DNA of 64,000 bases from Pleionea litopenaei. GTDB taxonomy: Bacteria > Pseudomonadota > Gammaproteobacteria > Enterobacterales > Kangiellaceae. The notes beneath the pieces are model-generated. The model ran no database searches. It was not told where the DNA came from and saw only the letters and a list, made by a program, of their open reading frames with translations. How positions within the stretch are numbered: position 1 is the first letter of the stretch; every line of letters begins with the position of its first letter. The position numbers and the translations under genes were made by a program. Shown in pieces: positions 9,525 to 17,785 of the stretch. Location: assembly GCF_031198435.1 (NCBI RefSeq), contig NZ_CP133548.1, forward strand, positions 1,366,501 through 1,430,500, read 5' to 3'.

Positions 9525-10295
9525 ATGGTTACCGTTGATCGTATTCCTAGCTTTACCGATAACTATATATGGGCTTTAACTAATGATCGAGCAAAAACCT
9601 GTACATTGGTCGATCCCGGCGATGCAAAGCCTGCCATCGCTTACCTAGAGGAGCGCCAGCTCGACCTAACCAATATTCTCATTACCCATCACCACCATGA
9701 CCATACGGGAGGCGTCGAGACCCTAAAAAGTCAGTATGGCTGTCTCGTGTACGGCCCGAAAAGTGCCAAAATTTCAGGCATCGATAGCTTTCTGAAACAG
9801 GGAGATCGGGTGACGCTGCCATCGCTAGGAGTACAACTTAACGTTTTAGAGGTTCCCGGTCACACACTTGACCACATTGCTTACGTCAACGATGACTGGC
9901 TATTTTGTGGCGATACCTTGTTTGCCGGAGGGTGTGGACGGTTATTTGAAGGTACGCCTCTACAGATGTGGCAGTCACTCAAGTCCTTGAAAGCGCTTCC
10001 CGCTCAAACCCAAGTTTTTTGCGCTCACGAATACACTCAGGCCAATCTATCTTTTGCTCGTGCGGTTGAGCCAGACAATGAGACGCTGCAGCAGCGTTAC
10101 AATGAAGTTAAGATTGCTCGAGCAAATGACATACCGACGGTTCCCAGTACCATTGAGTTAGAGTGCCAAACGAATCCATTTTTGCGAGTTGAAGAACAAA
10201 ATGTTCGACAGGCTGCGGAAACTTTTTCTGGGAAGTCGTTGTCTACTCCAGAGGATGTTTTTGGCTGCATTCGACAGTGGAAAGATAACTTCTAA
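9525..10295 (+). CDS. gloB: Hydroxyacylglutathione hydrolase (glyoxalase II)
   Basis: 256 residues from the ATG at 9525 (E. coli 251). The longer frame from 9450 would run into the divergent methyltransferase gene and does not align with the family, whose N-terminus is IPxFxDNYIW, present here directly after the chosen start. The metallo-beta-lactamase site THHHHDHTGG and the later GHTLDHI, CGDTLFAGGCGR and CAHEYT motifs supply the two-metal ligands. It hydrolyses S-lactoylglutathione to lactate and glutathione in methylglyoxal detoxification. mltD follows, as in enterobacteria, with its own promoter between them. Confidence 0.96.
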   Translation: MVTVDRIPSFTDNYIWALTNDRAKTCTLVDPGDAKPAIAYLEERQLDLTNILITHHHHDHTGGVETLKSQYGCLVYGPKSAKISGIDSFLKQGDRVTLPSLGVQLNVLEVPGHTLDHIAYVNDDWLFCGDTLFAGGCGRLFEGTPLQMWQSLKSLKALPAQTQVFCAHEYTQANLSFARAVEPDNETLQQRYNEVKIARANDIPTVPSTIELECQTNPFLRVEEQNVRQAAETFSGKSLSTPEDVFGCIRQWKDNF

Positions 10296-10307
10296 ATAAT
10301 CACTCGT

Positions 10308-10336
10308 TTGACAGCTATCTCAGTAAAAAATAACAT
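10308..10336 (+). promoter_or_regulatory. Sigma-70 promoter of mltD
   Basis: Perfect -35 TTGACA (10308-10313), 17-base spacer and -10 TAACAT (10331-10336). The expected start is near 10343, giving a leader of about 68 bases before the mltD ATG. Confidence 0.7.
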
Positions 10337-10410
10337 GTGCACCTCACGCGCCAATCGGCTTTTTGCTAAGCGCCGAAGCATTAACCCAACCAAGGCTTTA
10401 ACCTTTTGAT

Positions 10411-12045
10411 ATGAATCGATTTTTTGTACTCATCACTATGATCGTCGGGCTGACAGCCTGCCAGCACCAAACTTGGTTTCAAACAAGCGAATCGAAAACT
10501 AGCCAAAGTACGGCTGACGCGCTTGAAGATTCCCCAGAGGTCTCTTCCACTGAACAAAAGGTTATTGTTGAGGAGCAACTGATCGATGAGATTGATGTCG
10601 TCGAAATTAGCGAAGAAAACAGCGCTTCTGAAGTTGCTGAGGCCGACAACTTATGGTGGATGATTCGCCAACAACTGGCCTTAGACATACCAGAAAAGCG
10701 CCGTTTGATCAGTCAACGAAATTGGTATGCAAAGCACCCGGCCTACATTGCTCGAGTTTCGGCGCGTGCAAGGCCATACTTACATCACATTTATGAGCAA
10801 TTAGAACAGCGCAAAATGCCCATGGAACTGGCCTTGCTACCTATAGTAGAAAGTGCCTTCGATCCTTTTGCCTACTCTCACGGCCGAGCCTCAGGCATGT
10901 GGCAATTTATTCCCGGAACAGGTAAACGTTTTGGGCTACGTCAAAACTGGTGGTACGATGGCCGCCGCGACGTTTTCTATTCAACCCACGCCGCACTGGA
11001 TTATTTAGCCTACCTGCACAAACGTTTTGATGGCGACTGGCTGCACGCTATCGCAGCCTATAATTCGGGTGAAGGCAATGTCATTCGCGCGATTAGAAAA
11101 AACAAGCGCAAAAACCTTCCAACGGATTTTTGGTCTCTTGATTTACCGAAAGAAACCGAAGCTTACGTACCCAAGCTATTAGCGCTCGCCGATTTGTTAA
11201 AGAACTATCAGACCTACGAGTTGACTTGGACACCCGTAGCCAACACGCCCTATTTCGAAAAGGTGACGGTCGATTCGCAAATCGATCTGGTTGTTGCGGC
11301 TGAATTAGCGGAACTCGATCTTGAAGATTTTTACACCCTCAACCCAGCCTTTAATCATTGGGCAACCGAGCCGAAACGCGACACCGATTTATTGTTTCCA
11401 ATTGCCAATGCGCAAATTTTTAAACAAGCTTTAAAAAGCACTCCAAAAGAACAACGTATTGCTTTCAAACGCTACGTTATTCAACCCGGTGATAGCTTGT
11501 TGAGTCTATCTAAAAAATTCAACACAACGGTAGAATTACTTCGCTCAACGAATGGTATTCGCGGCAATTTAATTCGCGTCGGAAAGCCTTTGCTAATTCC
11601 GACCGCGGCTTACACCGCGGGGCAGTATTCCAAAAGCAGCCAAAATCGCACTGCCGCCAAACAAAATCGGCAACGCGACGGGCAAAAGGTTCACATCGCG
11701 GTTCAAAGTGGCGACTCTTTCTGGTCATTGGCGAAAGAATATAAAGTCGGCATGCGTCAACTCGCCGCGTGGAATAATATGGCGCCGACAGATCCACTGC
11801 GCATTGGACAAAAGCTGGTCGTTTGGACAGAGCACCCCAAAGGTATCGCCGTTCAATCAGGAATTAAGAACAAAACGCGAAAAATTCGTTACAGCGTTCG
11901 CCGCGGAGATTCGATTGCTCGAATTGCGGGTAAATTTAACGTTCGCGTCGCTGATGTGGTTCGATGGAACCAAATCAACCCGAAAAAATATCTGCAGCCC
12001 GGGCAACGACTCACGTTATACGTCGATATCACGCAGCAATATTAG
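10411..12045 (+). CDS. mltD: Membrane-bound lytic murein transglycosylase D
   Basis: 544 residues. An N-terminal lipoprotein signal ends in lipobox LTAC (Cys17), giving outer-membrane anchoring. After an acidic linker, the SLT domain holds the catalytic Glu147 in LPIVESAFDP and the family motifs GMWQFIPGTG and AYNSGEGNV. Three LysM peptidoglycan-binding repeats follow at about 350-397, 428-473 and 490-540, each starting with a QPGDS, QSGDS or RRGDS turn. It cleaves glycan strands to 1,6-anhydromuropeptides during wall turnover. The gloB-mltD adjacency is conserved. The 3' end is only 15 bp from the convergent sugar dehydrogenase gene, with no terminator visible. Confidence 0.96.
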   Translation: MNRFFVLITMIVGLTACQHQTWFQTSESKTSQSTADALEDSPEVSSTEQKVIVEEQLIDEIDVVEISEENSASEVAEADNLWWMIRQQLALDIPEKRRLISQRNWYAKHPAYIARVSARARPYLHHIYEQLEQRKMPMELALLPIVESAFDPFAYSHGRASGMWQFIPGTGKRFGLRQNWWYDGRRDVFYSTHAALDYLAYLHKRFDGDWLHAIAAYNSGEGNVIRAIRKNKRKNLPTDFWSLDLPKETEAYVPKLLALADLLKNYQTYELTWTPVANTPYFEKVTVDSQIDLVVAAELAELDLEDFYTLNPAFNHWATEPKRDTDLLFPIANAQIFKQALKSTPKEQRIAFKRYVIQPGDSLLSLSKKFNTTVELLRSTNGIRGNLIRVGKPLLIPTAAYTAGQYSKSSQNRTAAKQNRQRDGQKVHIAVQSGDSFWSLAKEYKVGMRQLAAWNNMAPTDPLRIGQKLVVWTEHPKGIAVQSGIKNKTRKIRYSVRRGDSIARIAGKFNVRVADVVRWNQINPKKYLQPGQRLTLYVDITQQY

Positions 12046-12060
12046 CCAGTTGACAACTTT

Positions 12061-13227
12061 TTAAAAAATATGCGACCGGTTATCACCTTGGATCGGTCGC
12101 TGCTCAAGCGTTATCTTCAACAAGCGACCTTGCTCTTCGTCGGTCACGGCCCAAATAACTTGCCCTTGGACCCAAACATCGCGTATTCGATAGTTTAAAG
12201 GTGCTAAAAGTGACCGTTCAACCTGTGGCGTTTGATCGGGCAGCAACACCTTAATATCGCGATCAACCAAAGTACCAATCAACAAAGCGCCATCGAGTGC
12301 GGGAACAGAATCAGAGCGAAAAATCGCCAGACCTGATGGTGCAATCGATGGTGTCCACACGCGCACCGCGTTTTCCGTGCCTGGATACTCTTGAAATGGT
12401 GTGATGTTCGCGCCTGAGTAATCTTTTCCATAGGTCGCAATTGGCCATCCGTAGTTTTTACCACGCTCTAAAGCATTTAACTCATCGCCGCCTCTCGGAC
12501 CATGCTCATGCAGCCACAATACTTGCCGCTGTGAGTCGTAGGCCAGACCTTGTGGATTACGGTGCCCCAACGTATAAATTTCTGCGCGATGATCGGCTTG
12601 ACCGACAAATGGATTATTATTTGGAATGTTACCTTCTAACGTGAGACGCACTGTTTTTCCCAGTAAACTGTTTGGTTTCTGCGCTTGCTCACGATAATCA
12701 AACCCGTCACCAGTGGTCATAACCAAGGTATTATCAGGTAACATTGCCAAACGTCCACCATAATGCACTGGGGTATCTTTGTAGGGTTGTACTTCAAACA
12801 AAACCGTCTGTTGTTTGAGTCCATCAGGCTGCATTTTCGCCTTCATTAAGCGAGTCGTATTACCGCCATCACTTTGGTAGGCATAACTAAAATATATCCA
12901 ATCGTTTTGTGAAAACTCAGGGTCGATGATCACATCAAGCAAACCACCTTGGCTGGCGTAATAAACATCGGGAAGACCCTCTAAGGGCGCGGATAAGTTA
13001 CCATTTTGCCAAATACGTAAACGTCCTGGCTTTTCGGTAATCAGCAATCGATCGTCCGGCAGTCCGGTAACAGCCCAAGGGAAATTTAATTGCCGCGAAA
13101 CTTCTTCAACGGTGACATCGATCATCACTTTGTCTAGCTGTAATGACTGAGTCCATGTCACTGGCTCCTGGGCCAGCGCCGAAACACTCATGACTGCGCA
13201 GATTAACAACTTAAAACGTGATAACAT
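12061..13227 (-). CDS. PQQ-dependent aldose sugar dehydrogenase, YliI type
   Basis: 388 residues with an N-terminal signal peptide (about residues 1-19, ending SALAQ), so periplasmic. The six-bladed beta-propeller of the soluble glucose dehydrogenase family is indicated by LPDDRLLITEKPGRLRI, the PVHYGGRLAMLPD segment near the active site, GHRNPQGLAYD, and the signature LHEHGPRGGDELN followed by NYGWP. Family members oxidise aldoses with PQQ and calcium and pass electrons to the respiratory chain. No PQQ biosynthesis gene is present in the window. The gene stands alone between convergent mltD and a 188-bp repeat-containing gap. Confidence 0.92.
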   Translation of the reverse strand: MLSRFKLLICAVMSVSALAQEPVTWTQSLQLDKVMIDVTVEEVSRQLNFPWAVTGLPDDRLLITEKPGRLRIWQNGNLSAPLEGLPDVYYASQGGLLDVIIDPEFSQNDWIYFSYAYQSDGGNTTRLMKAKMQPDGLKQQTVLFEVQPYKDTPVHYGGRLAMLPDNTLVMTTGDGFDYREQAQKPNSLLGKTVRLTLEGNIPNNNPFVGQADHRAEIYTLGHRNPQGLAYDSQRQVLWLHEHGPRGGDELNALERGKNYGWPIATYGKDYSGANITPFQEYPGTENAVRVWTPSIAPSGLAIFRSDSVPALDGALLIGTLVDRDIKVLLPDQTPQVERSLLAPLNYRIRDVWVQGQVIWAVTDEEQGRLLKITLEQRPIQGDNRSHIF

Positions 13228-13295
13228 TTCTTGGCCTCTGTTGTTGAAGAATCCACTCGAAAGGGATATTTATAGAGACGAATCTTAACCTAATT

Positions 13296-13380
13296 AGACG
13301 CTAAACTTAAACAGACGCTTAACTTGAACGAACGGTCAACTTAAAAAGACGTTAAACTTAGCCTGAGCGGTTAACGATTA
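13296..13380. repeat. Degenerate 17-bp tandem repeat, five copies
   Basis: Units are AGACGCTAAACTTAAAC, AGACGCTTAACTTGAAC, GAACGGTCAACTTAAAA, AGACGTTAAACTTAGCC and TGAGCGGTTAACGATTA, end to end with no spacer. They lie in the divergent gap between the sugar dehydrogenase gene and the next operon, so they may overlap a promoter. The same 17-base period is seen at 7433-7499. Confidence 0.8.
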
Positions 13381-13415
13381 TTGAAAACGACATTAGCAAA
13401 ACGATCGGAAGACCT

Positions 13416-13886
13416 ATGAACGAAAGCGCAACTAAGCAAGCTCAATCAAAGAAAATACCATGGCTCTCGATAATAACCGGTGGGATCATTAGCTACGTTT
13501 TTGCTAGCATTTTTCATACTCAGCAAGTGCTTAGCGAATTAAGCAAGTTGGGCGTTGAAATAGGTGGCAAAACGTGGCTCGATACTGCGCTCAGCGACTT
13601 GTGGGGTATGCTCCCCTCTTACGGATTAGCCATTATGATCGGCTTTCTTATTGCCTTTAGTCTATTGGTAAAAACTGGCTGGTTTAAATCTGTTCCTACA
13701 CTCGTTCGATTCACTCTTATCGGAATCTTAGTGATATTGTTGATTCACGCCTTAATGTATCCGATACTCAATATAACTCTGATTGCAGGCGCACGCTCAG
13801 CCTTCGGTTTTTCATTGCAACTGTTCAGTGGAAGCATCGGCGGATTAAGCATTGCGCTGCACCTGTTAAAGCGGGAGTCTCATTGA
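13416..13886 (+). CDS. Hypothetical inner-membrane protein, four predicted membrane segments
   Basis: 156 residues, not recognised. After a polar N-terminus with Lys and Gln, hydrophobic stretches lie near residues 15-30, 65-85, 95-120 and 125-150, predicting four membrane spans. No catalytic motif is visible. The stop codon overlaps the next gene in TGATG, indicating translational coupling with a small secreted protein and a shared role. The start is the first ATG after a purine-rich stretch (CGGAAGACC). Confidence 0.7.
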   Translation: MNESATKQAQSKKIPWLSIITGGIISYVFASIFHTQQVLSELSKLGVEIGGKTWLDTALSDLWGMLPSYGLAIMIGFLIAFSLLVKTGWFKSVPTLVRFTLIGILVILLIHALMYPILNITLIAGARSAFGFSLQLFSGSIGGLSIALHLLKRESH

Positions 13887-14464
13887 TGACAGTGCGTTTA
13901 TTGGGTCTGTTACTGACCACCACTCTGCTTTTTTCGAGCCAGGTTCGCAGCGAATCCGCTGGCTCGCCCTCATGGCTAAGCCAAGTCGATGAGCTCCTAG
14001 ATTCCCAGCGATTGGGCCTTCCGACCATAATTACTTTGACTGACATTACTGAACAGCAAGCGTTGAATATTAGCTTGAAGCATTCAGCGGCACCTGAAAT
14101 GCCTCTGTCAGTTGACGACAACACCTTGATTGTATGGCGCTCAAAAGATATACCAACTGCAAAAAGTCAAACCGCTCAATCGCGCAAAGAATGGTTGAAT
14201 GTTGCTGCTTATCGAGAACAACAGTGGCATCTGCTAATGTCTATTGTTATTCATGATTACTCTGAAAAGTACGGCGGTATTAGTTATTTAGACCAACTGC
14301 AGCTGACTCACGATCGCAACAATTTATATCCCATCATTGGAATTACCGTAACCAGTCTACCGGCCGACGGAGACCGCGACTTTCGTCCCGGGCCACCGGT
14401 CATGCAACTTTATCGATTTGACGATGATGCATCTGAATACTTACCTATCGATTCATTGCCCTGA
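13886..14464 (+). CDS. Hypothetical secreted protein coupled to the preceding membrane protein
   Basis: 192 residues from the ATG at 13886, whose A is the last base of the upstream stop codon. A TTG three bases earlier is less likely. A signal peptide is visible (hydrophobic core LLGLLLTTTLLF, probable cleavage after a Ser-rich stretch near residue 23), so the product should be periplasmic or secreted. The mature part has no motif I recognise; it contains SIVIHDYSEKYGG and a Pro/Gly-rich GDRDFRPGPPVMQLYRF near the C-terminus. Confidence 0.65.
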   Translation: MTVRLLGLLLTTTLLFSSQVRSESAGSPSWLSQVDELLDSQRLGLPTIITLTDITEQQALNISLKHSAAPEMPLSVDDNTLIVWRSKDIPTAKSQTAQSRKEWLNVAAYREQQWHLLMSIVIHDYSEKYGGISYLDQLQLTHDRNNLYPIIGITVTSLPADGDRDFRPGPPVMQLYRFDDDASEYLPIDSLP

Positions 14465-14525
14465 CTCAGAAACATAGTTCGCAAACAGCTCCCGCTAATG
14501 ACTCTTTCACCTGAACGGGTTTGCC

Positions 14526-15257
14526 ATGCTAAACTGCGCGCCTCGATCGTTACCAGCCTTGAAAACTATTTTGATTCCTAGCCAATTCACTTTTAACCAA
14601 ATGAAACAACGAGCCCTGTCTGTTGCAAGTCGCGACTATGGTGGCCGTGGTCGATTGATACAACGCTGTTCAGAGTGCCGCCTCAGCAGCTCTTTGTGCC
14701 TCTGCGAGCAAATTCACGCGAAGCCCTCGAGCGTTGACTTTCTGCTTTTATTTCATCGCGATGAAATATTTAAGCCGACCAATACAGGAAAGCTCATCGA
14801 CGATTGCTTTCCTGACCATACTTTCTGCTTTGAATGGTCTAGAACGGAACCGCAACCAGAACTGTTGCAGCTATTAAATGACCCCAAGCGTCGTTTTTAT
14901 ATTTTGTACCCCTACGATTTGGAGCAACCCAGAGAGCTAGTTAACGCGATTCCTGTTGCAGAAAATGATCAAAAAATTCCGACTTTGGTGATACTCGATG
15001 GCACGTGGCGCCAGAGCCGACGCATGTTTAACTCCAGCCGCTGGCTACCTAACTTCCCTATTTTTAAGCTCACACCTGAGCAGGCCTCGACCTACGCTAC
15101 TCGTGGTGCTGCCTATCAAAATTATCTTTCTACGGCAGAATCCGTCGCTCTGGCGCTGTCAGAGAGCGGGTTAATGGAGTCTGGTACCCACTTACAAAAT
15201 CTTTACGCCGAGTTTAATCATCGCTATCAACAGATGAAAGAAAATCGACGCTCATAA
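14526..15257 (+). CDS. DTW-domain tRNA-uridine aminocarboxypropyltransferase (TapT/YfiP-like)
   Basis: 243 residues. A Cys cluster (CSECRLSSSLCLC, about residues 47-59) suggests zinc binding. It is followed by segments typical of YfiP/TapT: FKPTNTGKLI, FEWSRTEP and the DTW-type motif LDGTWRQSRRMF near residue 160. The family adds the 3-amino-3-carboxypropyl group from SAM to uridine in tRNA (acp3U47 for E. coli TapT). The start is uncertain: an ATG at 14601 would give a 218-residue protein with an N-terminus nearer the usual length, and neither start has a clear ribosome site. It stands as a single gene between unrelated neighbours. Confidence 0.85.
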   Translation: MLNCAPRSLPALKTILIPSQFTFNQMKQRALSVASRDYGGRGRLIQRCSECRLSSSLCLCEQIHAKPSSVDFLLLFHRDEIFKPTNTGKLIDDCFPDHTFCFEWSRTEPQPELLQLLNDPKRRFYILYPYDLEQPRELVNAIPVAENDQKIPTLVILDGTWRQSRRMFNSSRWLPNFPIFKLTPEQASTYATRGAAYQNYLSTAESVALALSESGLMESGTHLQNLYAEFNHRYQQMKENRRS

Positions 15258-15386
15258 AGGATTAACGCTTCTCCTTCGGTGATCAAGAAATCATACCTAT
15301 AAGCATTGCGCATCTAAGTTATGCCTCTCGGTTATATTGACGCTTAGAAAGGCACAAACTGTAACGAAGATTAACATTTTCCCCCT

Positions 15387-15414
15387 GTGACAACTTGGCG
15401 AAAACCGCTACACT
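15387..15414 (+). promoter_or_regulatory. Possible sigma-70 promoter of the M3 peptidase gene
   Basis: GTGACA (15387-15392), 16 bases, TACACT (15409-15414), placed 47 bases before the start codon. Both hexamers are imperfect, so this is tentative. Confidence 0.35.
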
Positions 15415-15460
15415 GAGCCGGAATCCCGTAGTCTGGGAAAAGAAGACCTAGGAGAATGAA

Positions 15461-17674
15461 ATGAAAACAAATATAACCATAATCGCCAGTCTCGTGGCGA
15501 CCATTTTAGTGGGATGTGGGGACAAACCAGACACCAATACCCCTGAGCAACAGAGCCAAAGTAAGCCTGCGAATACTGAAACAGCAGCAACTGCAGCTCC
15601 GGTTAAGGAAGAAAGCAACCTGCTTCTACAAGAGTGGACAGGCCCTTACCAAGGTGTACCAGCCTTCGATAAAGCCAAGTTGGAAGACCTAAAACCCGCT
15701 CTAAAAGAAGGTATGCAACGCCAACTCGCAGAGATCGAAGCTATCGCAAACAACCCTGAAGCCCCTACCTTTGAAAACACCATTGTTGAAATGGAAAAGG
15801 CCGGACAAGACCTAAGTCGGGTCTTCACCTACTGGGGCATTTGGAGCTCAAACATGTCTTCGCCGGAATTTCGGGCAATCCAACAAGAGATGGCTCCAGA
15901 ATTATCGGCATTTTTCTCAAAAATTAGCCAAAACGCCAAATTATTCGCTCGTGTTGAGGCAGTTTATAAAAGCGACGAAGTGAAACAACTGCGTCCCGAC
16001 CAACAACGACTGGTTGAATTAACTTACAACGGCTTTGCTCGCAACGGAGCAACGTTAAAAGGCGACGCACAAAAACGCTATGCAGACATCAACCAAGAAC
16101 TAGCCAAACTACACACTCAATTCTCTAACAACGTATTGCACGATGAAGAGTCTTATGTGCTTTATCTCGACGAGAATCAATTATCTGGACTGCCGGATTC
16201 TTTTGTCAAAGCCTCAGCAGCGGCAGCCGAGTCTCGTGGTCAGGCTGGAAAGTACGCCATCACCAATACCCGCTCATCCATGGATCCATTTTTAACCTAC
16301 TCTGATGAACGAGCGCTTCGTGAGAAAGTTTGGAAGACCTATTACAACCGTGGCGACAACGGCGATGAATACGATAACAATGCGTTGATTTCGCAAATCT
16401 TGAAACTGCGTCATGAACGTGTTCAGTTGCTCGGATACGAAAACTACGCTCAATGGCGACTCGAAGATCGCATGGCTAAAAACCCAGACAATGCGTTCAA
16501 GTTAATGAAAGCCGTGTGGCCTGCAGCAATCGCTCGAGTTAAAGAAGAAGTCGCTGATATGCAAGCCATTGCGGATAAGCAAATGACAGAGCTCAAGCAA
16601 GAAAAAATCACCATCGAACCATGGGATTACCGATACTACGCAGAAAAAGTTCGAAAAGATAAATACGACTTAGATTCCGATGAAGTTAAACAATACCTTC
16701 AATTGGACAAACTTCGCGAAGCTATGTTTTATGTCGCAGGTCGTCTGTTCAACTTCGAATTTACTCCGGTTAAAGATGGCAGCGTTCCAGTCTTTCATCC
16801 TGATGTTAAAGTTTGGGAAGTGACCGATAAAACCTCAGGTGAACATATTGGACTTTGGTATTTAGATCCCTTTGCCCGACAAGGAAAACGCTCAGGCGCT
16901 TGGGCAACCAGTTACCGCAGCCACACCACATTCGATGGAAAAGAAAATGTATTATCGTCAAACAACTCAAACTTCATAAAAGGCGCTCCTGGGGAGCCAG
17001 TTTTAGTTTCTTGGGATGATGCAGAAACCTTTTTCCACGAGTTTGGACATGCGCTACATTCACTCTCTTCTAAAGTTGTTTACCCAACGCTTAATGGCGG
17101 TGTGAGAGACTATACTGAGTTTCAATCACAGCTACTCGAGCGCTGGTTGTTAACCGACGAAGTGATCTCTCAGTTCTTAGTTCATGCTGAAACTGGGAAA
17201 CCGATGCCTACTGAGTTAGTCGCGAAAATCAAAAACGCCGCTACTTTTAACGAAGGTTTTAAAACAACCGAGTATTTAGCATCAGCTATGATTGATCTTC
17301 TGCTGCACACAACCAATCCAGAAAATATTGATCCGGATAAGTTCGAGCGCGAAACCTTAGCGGGCTTAAACATGCCGAAAGAAGTTGTTATGCGTCATCG
17401 TACACCACATTTCGGGCATATTTTTTCTGGCGAAGGTTATTCAGCAGGGTATTACGGATATATTTGGGCCGAAGTATTAACCTCTGACGCAGCTGAGGCT
17501 TTCGCAGAAGCACCGGGCGGATTCTACGATGAAAAAGTGGCTAAGAAACTTGTCGACCATTTATTCTCTGTTCGCAATGCTGTTGATCCTGCCGATGCAT
17601 ACCGAGCCTTCCGAGGAAGAGATGCAAAAGTAGAAGCACTAATGAGAGACCGCGGATTTCCGGTTACTCAGTAA
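15461..17674 (+). CDS. M3 family metallopeptidase, peptidyl-dipeptidase Dcp-like lipoprotein
   Basis: 737 residues. An N-terminal lipoprotein signal (lipobox LVGC, Cys19) and a Ser/Thr/Ala-rich linker are followed by the M3 fold. The zinc site is HEFGH at residues 526-530 in FFHEFGHALH. The YTEFQSQLLERWLL segment downstream matches the Dcp branch better than oligopeptidase A. Dcp enzymes remove C-terminal dipeptides; this copy should be membrane-anchored in the periplasm rather than cytosolic. It is followed by a terminator and then another lipoprotein peptidase, so the two probably cooperate in peptide scavenging. AGGAG lies 8 bases before the ATG. Confidence 0.92.
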   Translation: MKTNITIIASLVATILVGCGDKPDTNTPEQQSQSKPANTETAATAAPVKEESNLLLQEWTGPYQGVPAFDKAKLEDLKPALKEGMQRQLAEIEAIANNPEAPTFENTIVEMEKAGQDLSRVFTYWGIWSSNMSSPEFRAIQQEMAPELSAFFSKISQNAKLFARVEAVYKSDEVKQLRPDQQRLVELTYNGFARNGATLKGDAQKRYADINQELAKLHTQFSNNVLHDEESYVLYLDENQLSGLPDSFVKASAAAAESRGQAGKYAITNTRSSMDPFLTYSDERALREKVWKTYYNRGDNGDEYDNNALISQILKLRHERVQLLGYENYAQWRLEDRMAKNPDNAFKLMKAVWPAAIARVKEEVADMQAIADKQMTELKQEKITIEPWDYRYYAEKVRKDKYDLDSDEVKQYLQLDKLREAMFYVAGRLFNFEFTPVKDGSVPVFHPDVKVWEVTDKTSGEHIGLWYLDPFARQGKRSGAWATSYRSHTTFDGKENVLSSNNSNFIKGAPGEPVLVSWDDAETFFHEFGHALHSLSSKVVYPTLNGGVRDYTEFQSQLLERWLLTDEVISQFLVHAETGKPMPTELVAKIKNAATFNEGFKTTEYLASAMIDLLLHTTNPENIDPDKFERETLAGLNMPKEVVMRHRTPHFGHIFSGEGYSAGYYGYIWAEVLTSDAAEAFAEAPGGFYDEKVAKKLVDHLFSVRNAVDPADAYRAFRGRDAKVEALMRDRGFPVTQ

Positions 17675-17737
17675 GCTCAATGAGATTGTTGTTTCATCAA
17701 CGATTTCAAATAACTTCAAAATAGAAATAATACTAAA

Positions 17738-17766
17738 GAGCGCAGCTAATGACTGCGCTCACTTTT
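17738..17766 (+). terminator. Terminator after the M3 peptidase gene
   Basis: GAGCGCAG (17738-17745) and CTGCGCTC (17753-17760) form an 8-bp GC-rich stem with a 7-base loop. It is followed by ACTTTT, a short T tract. It separates the two peptidase genes. Confidence 0.65.
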
Positions 17767-17785
17767 AATCACAGGGCTATTAAAA

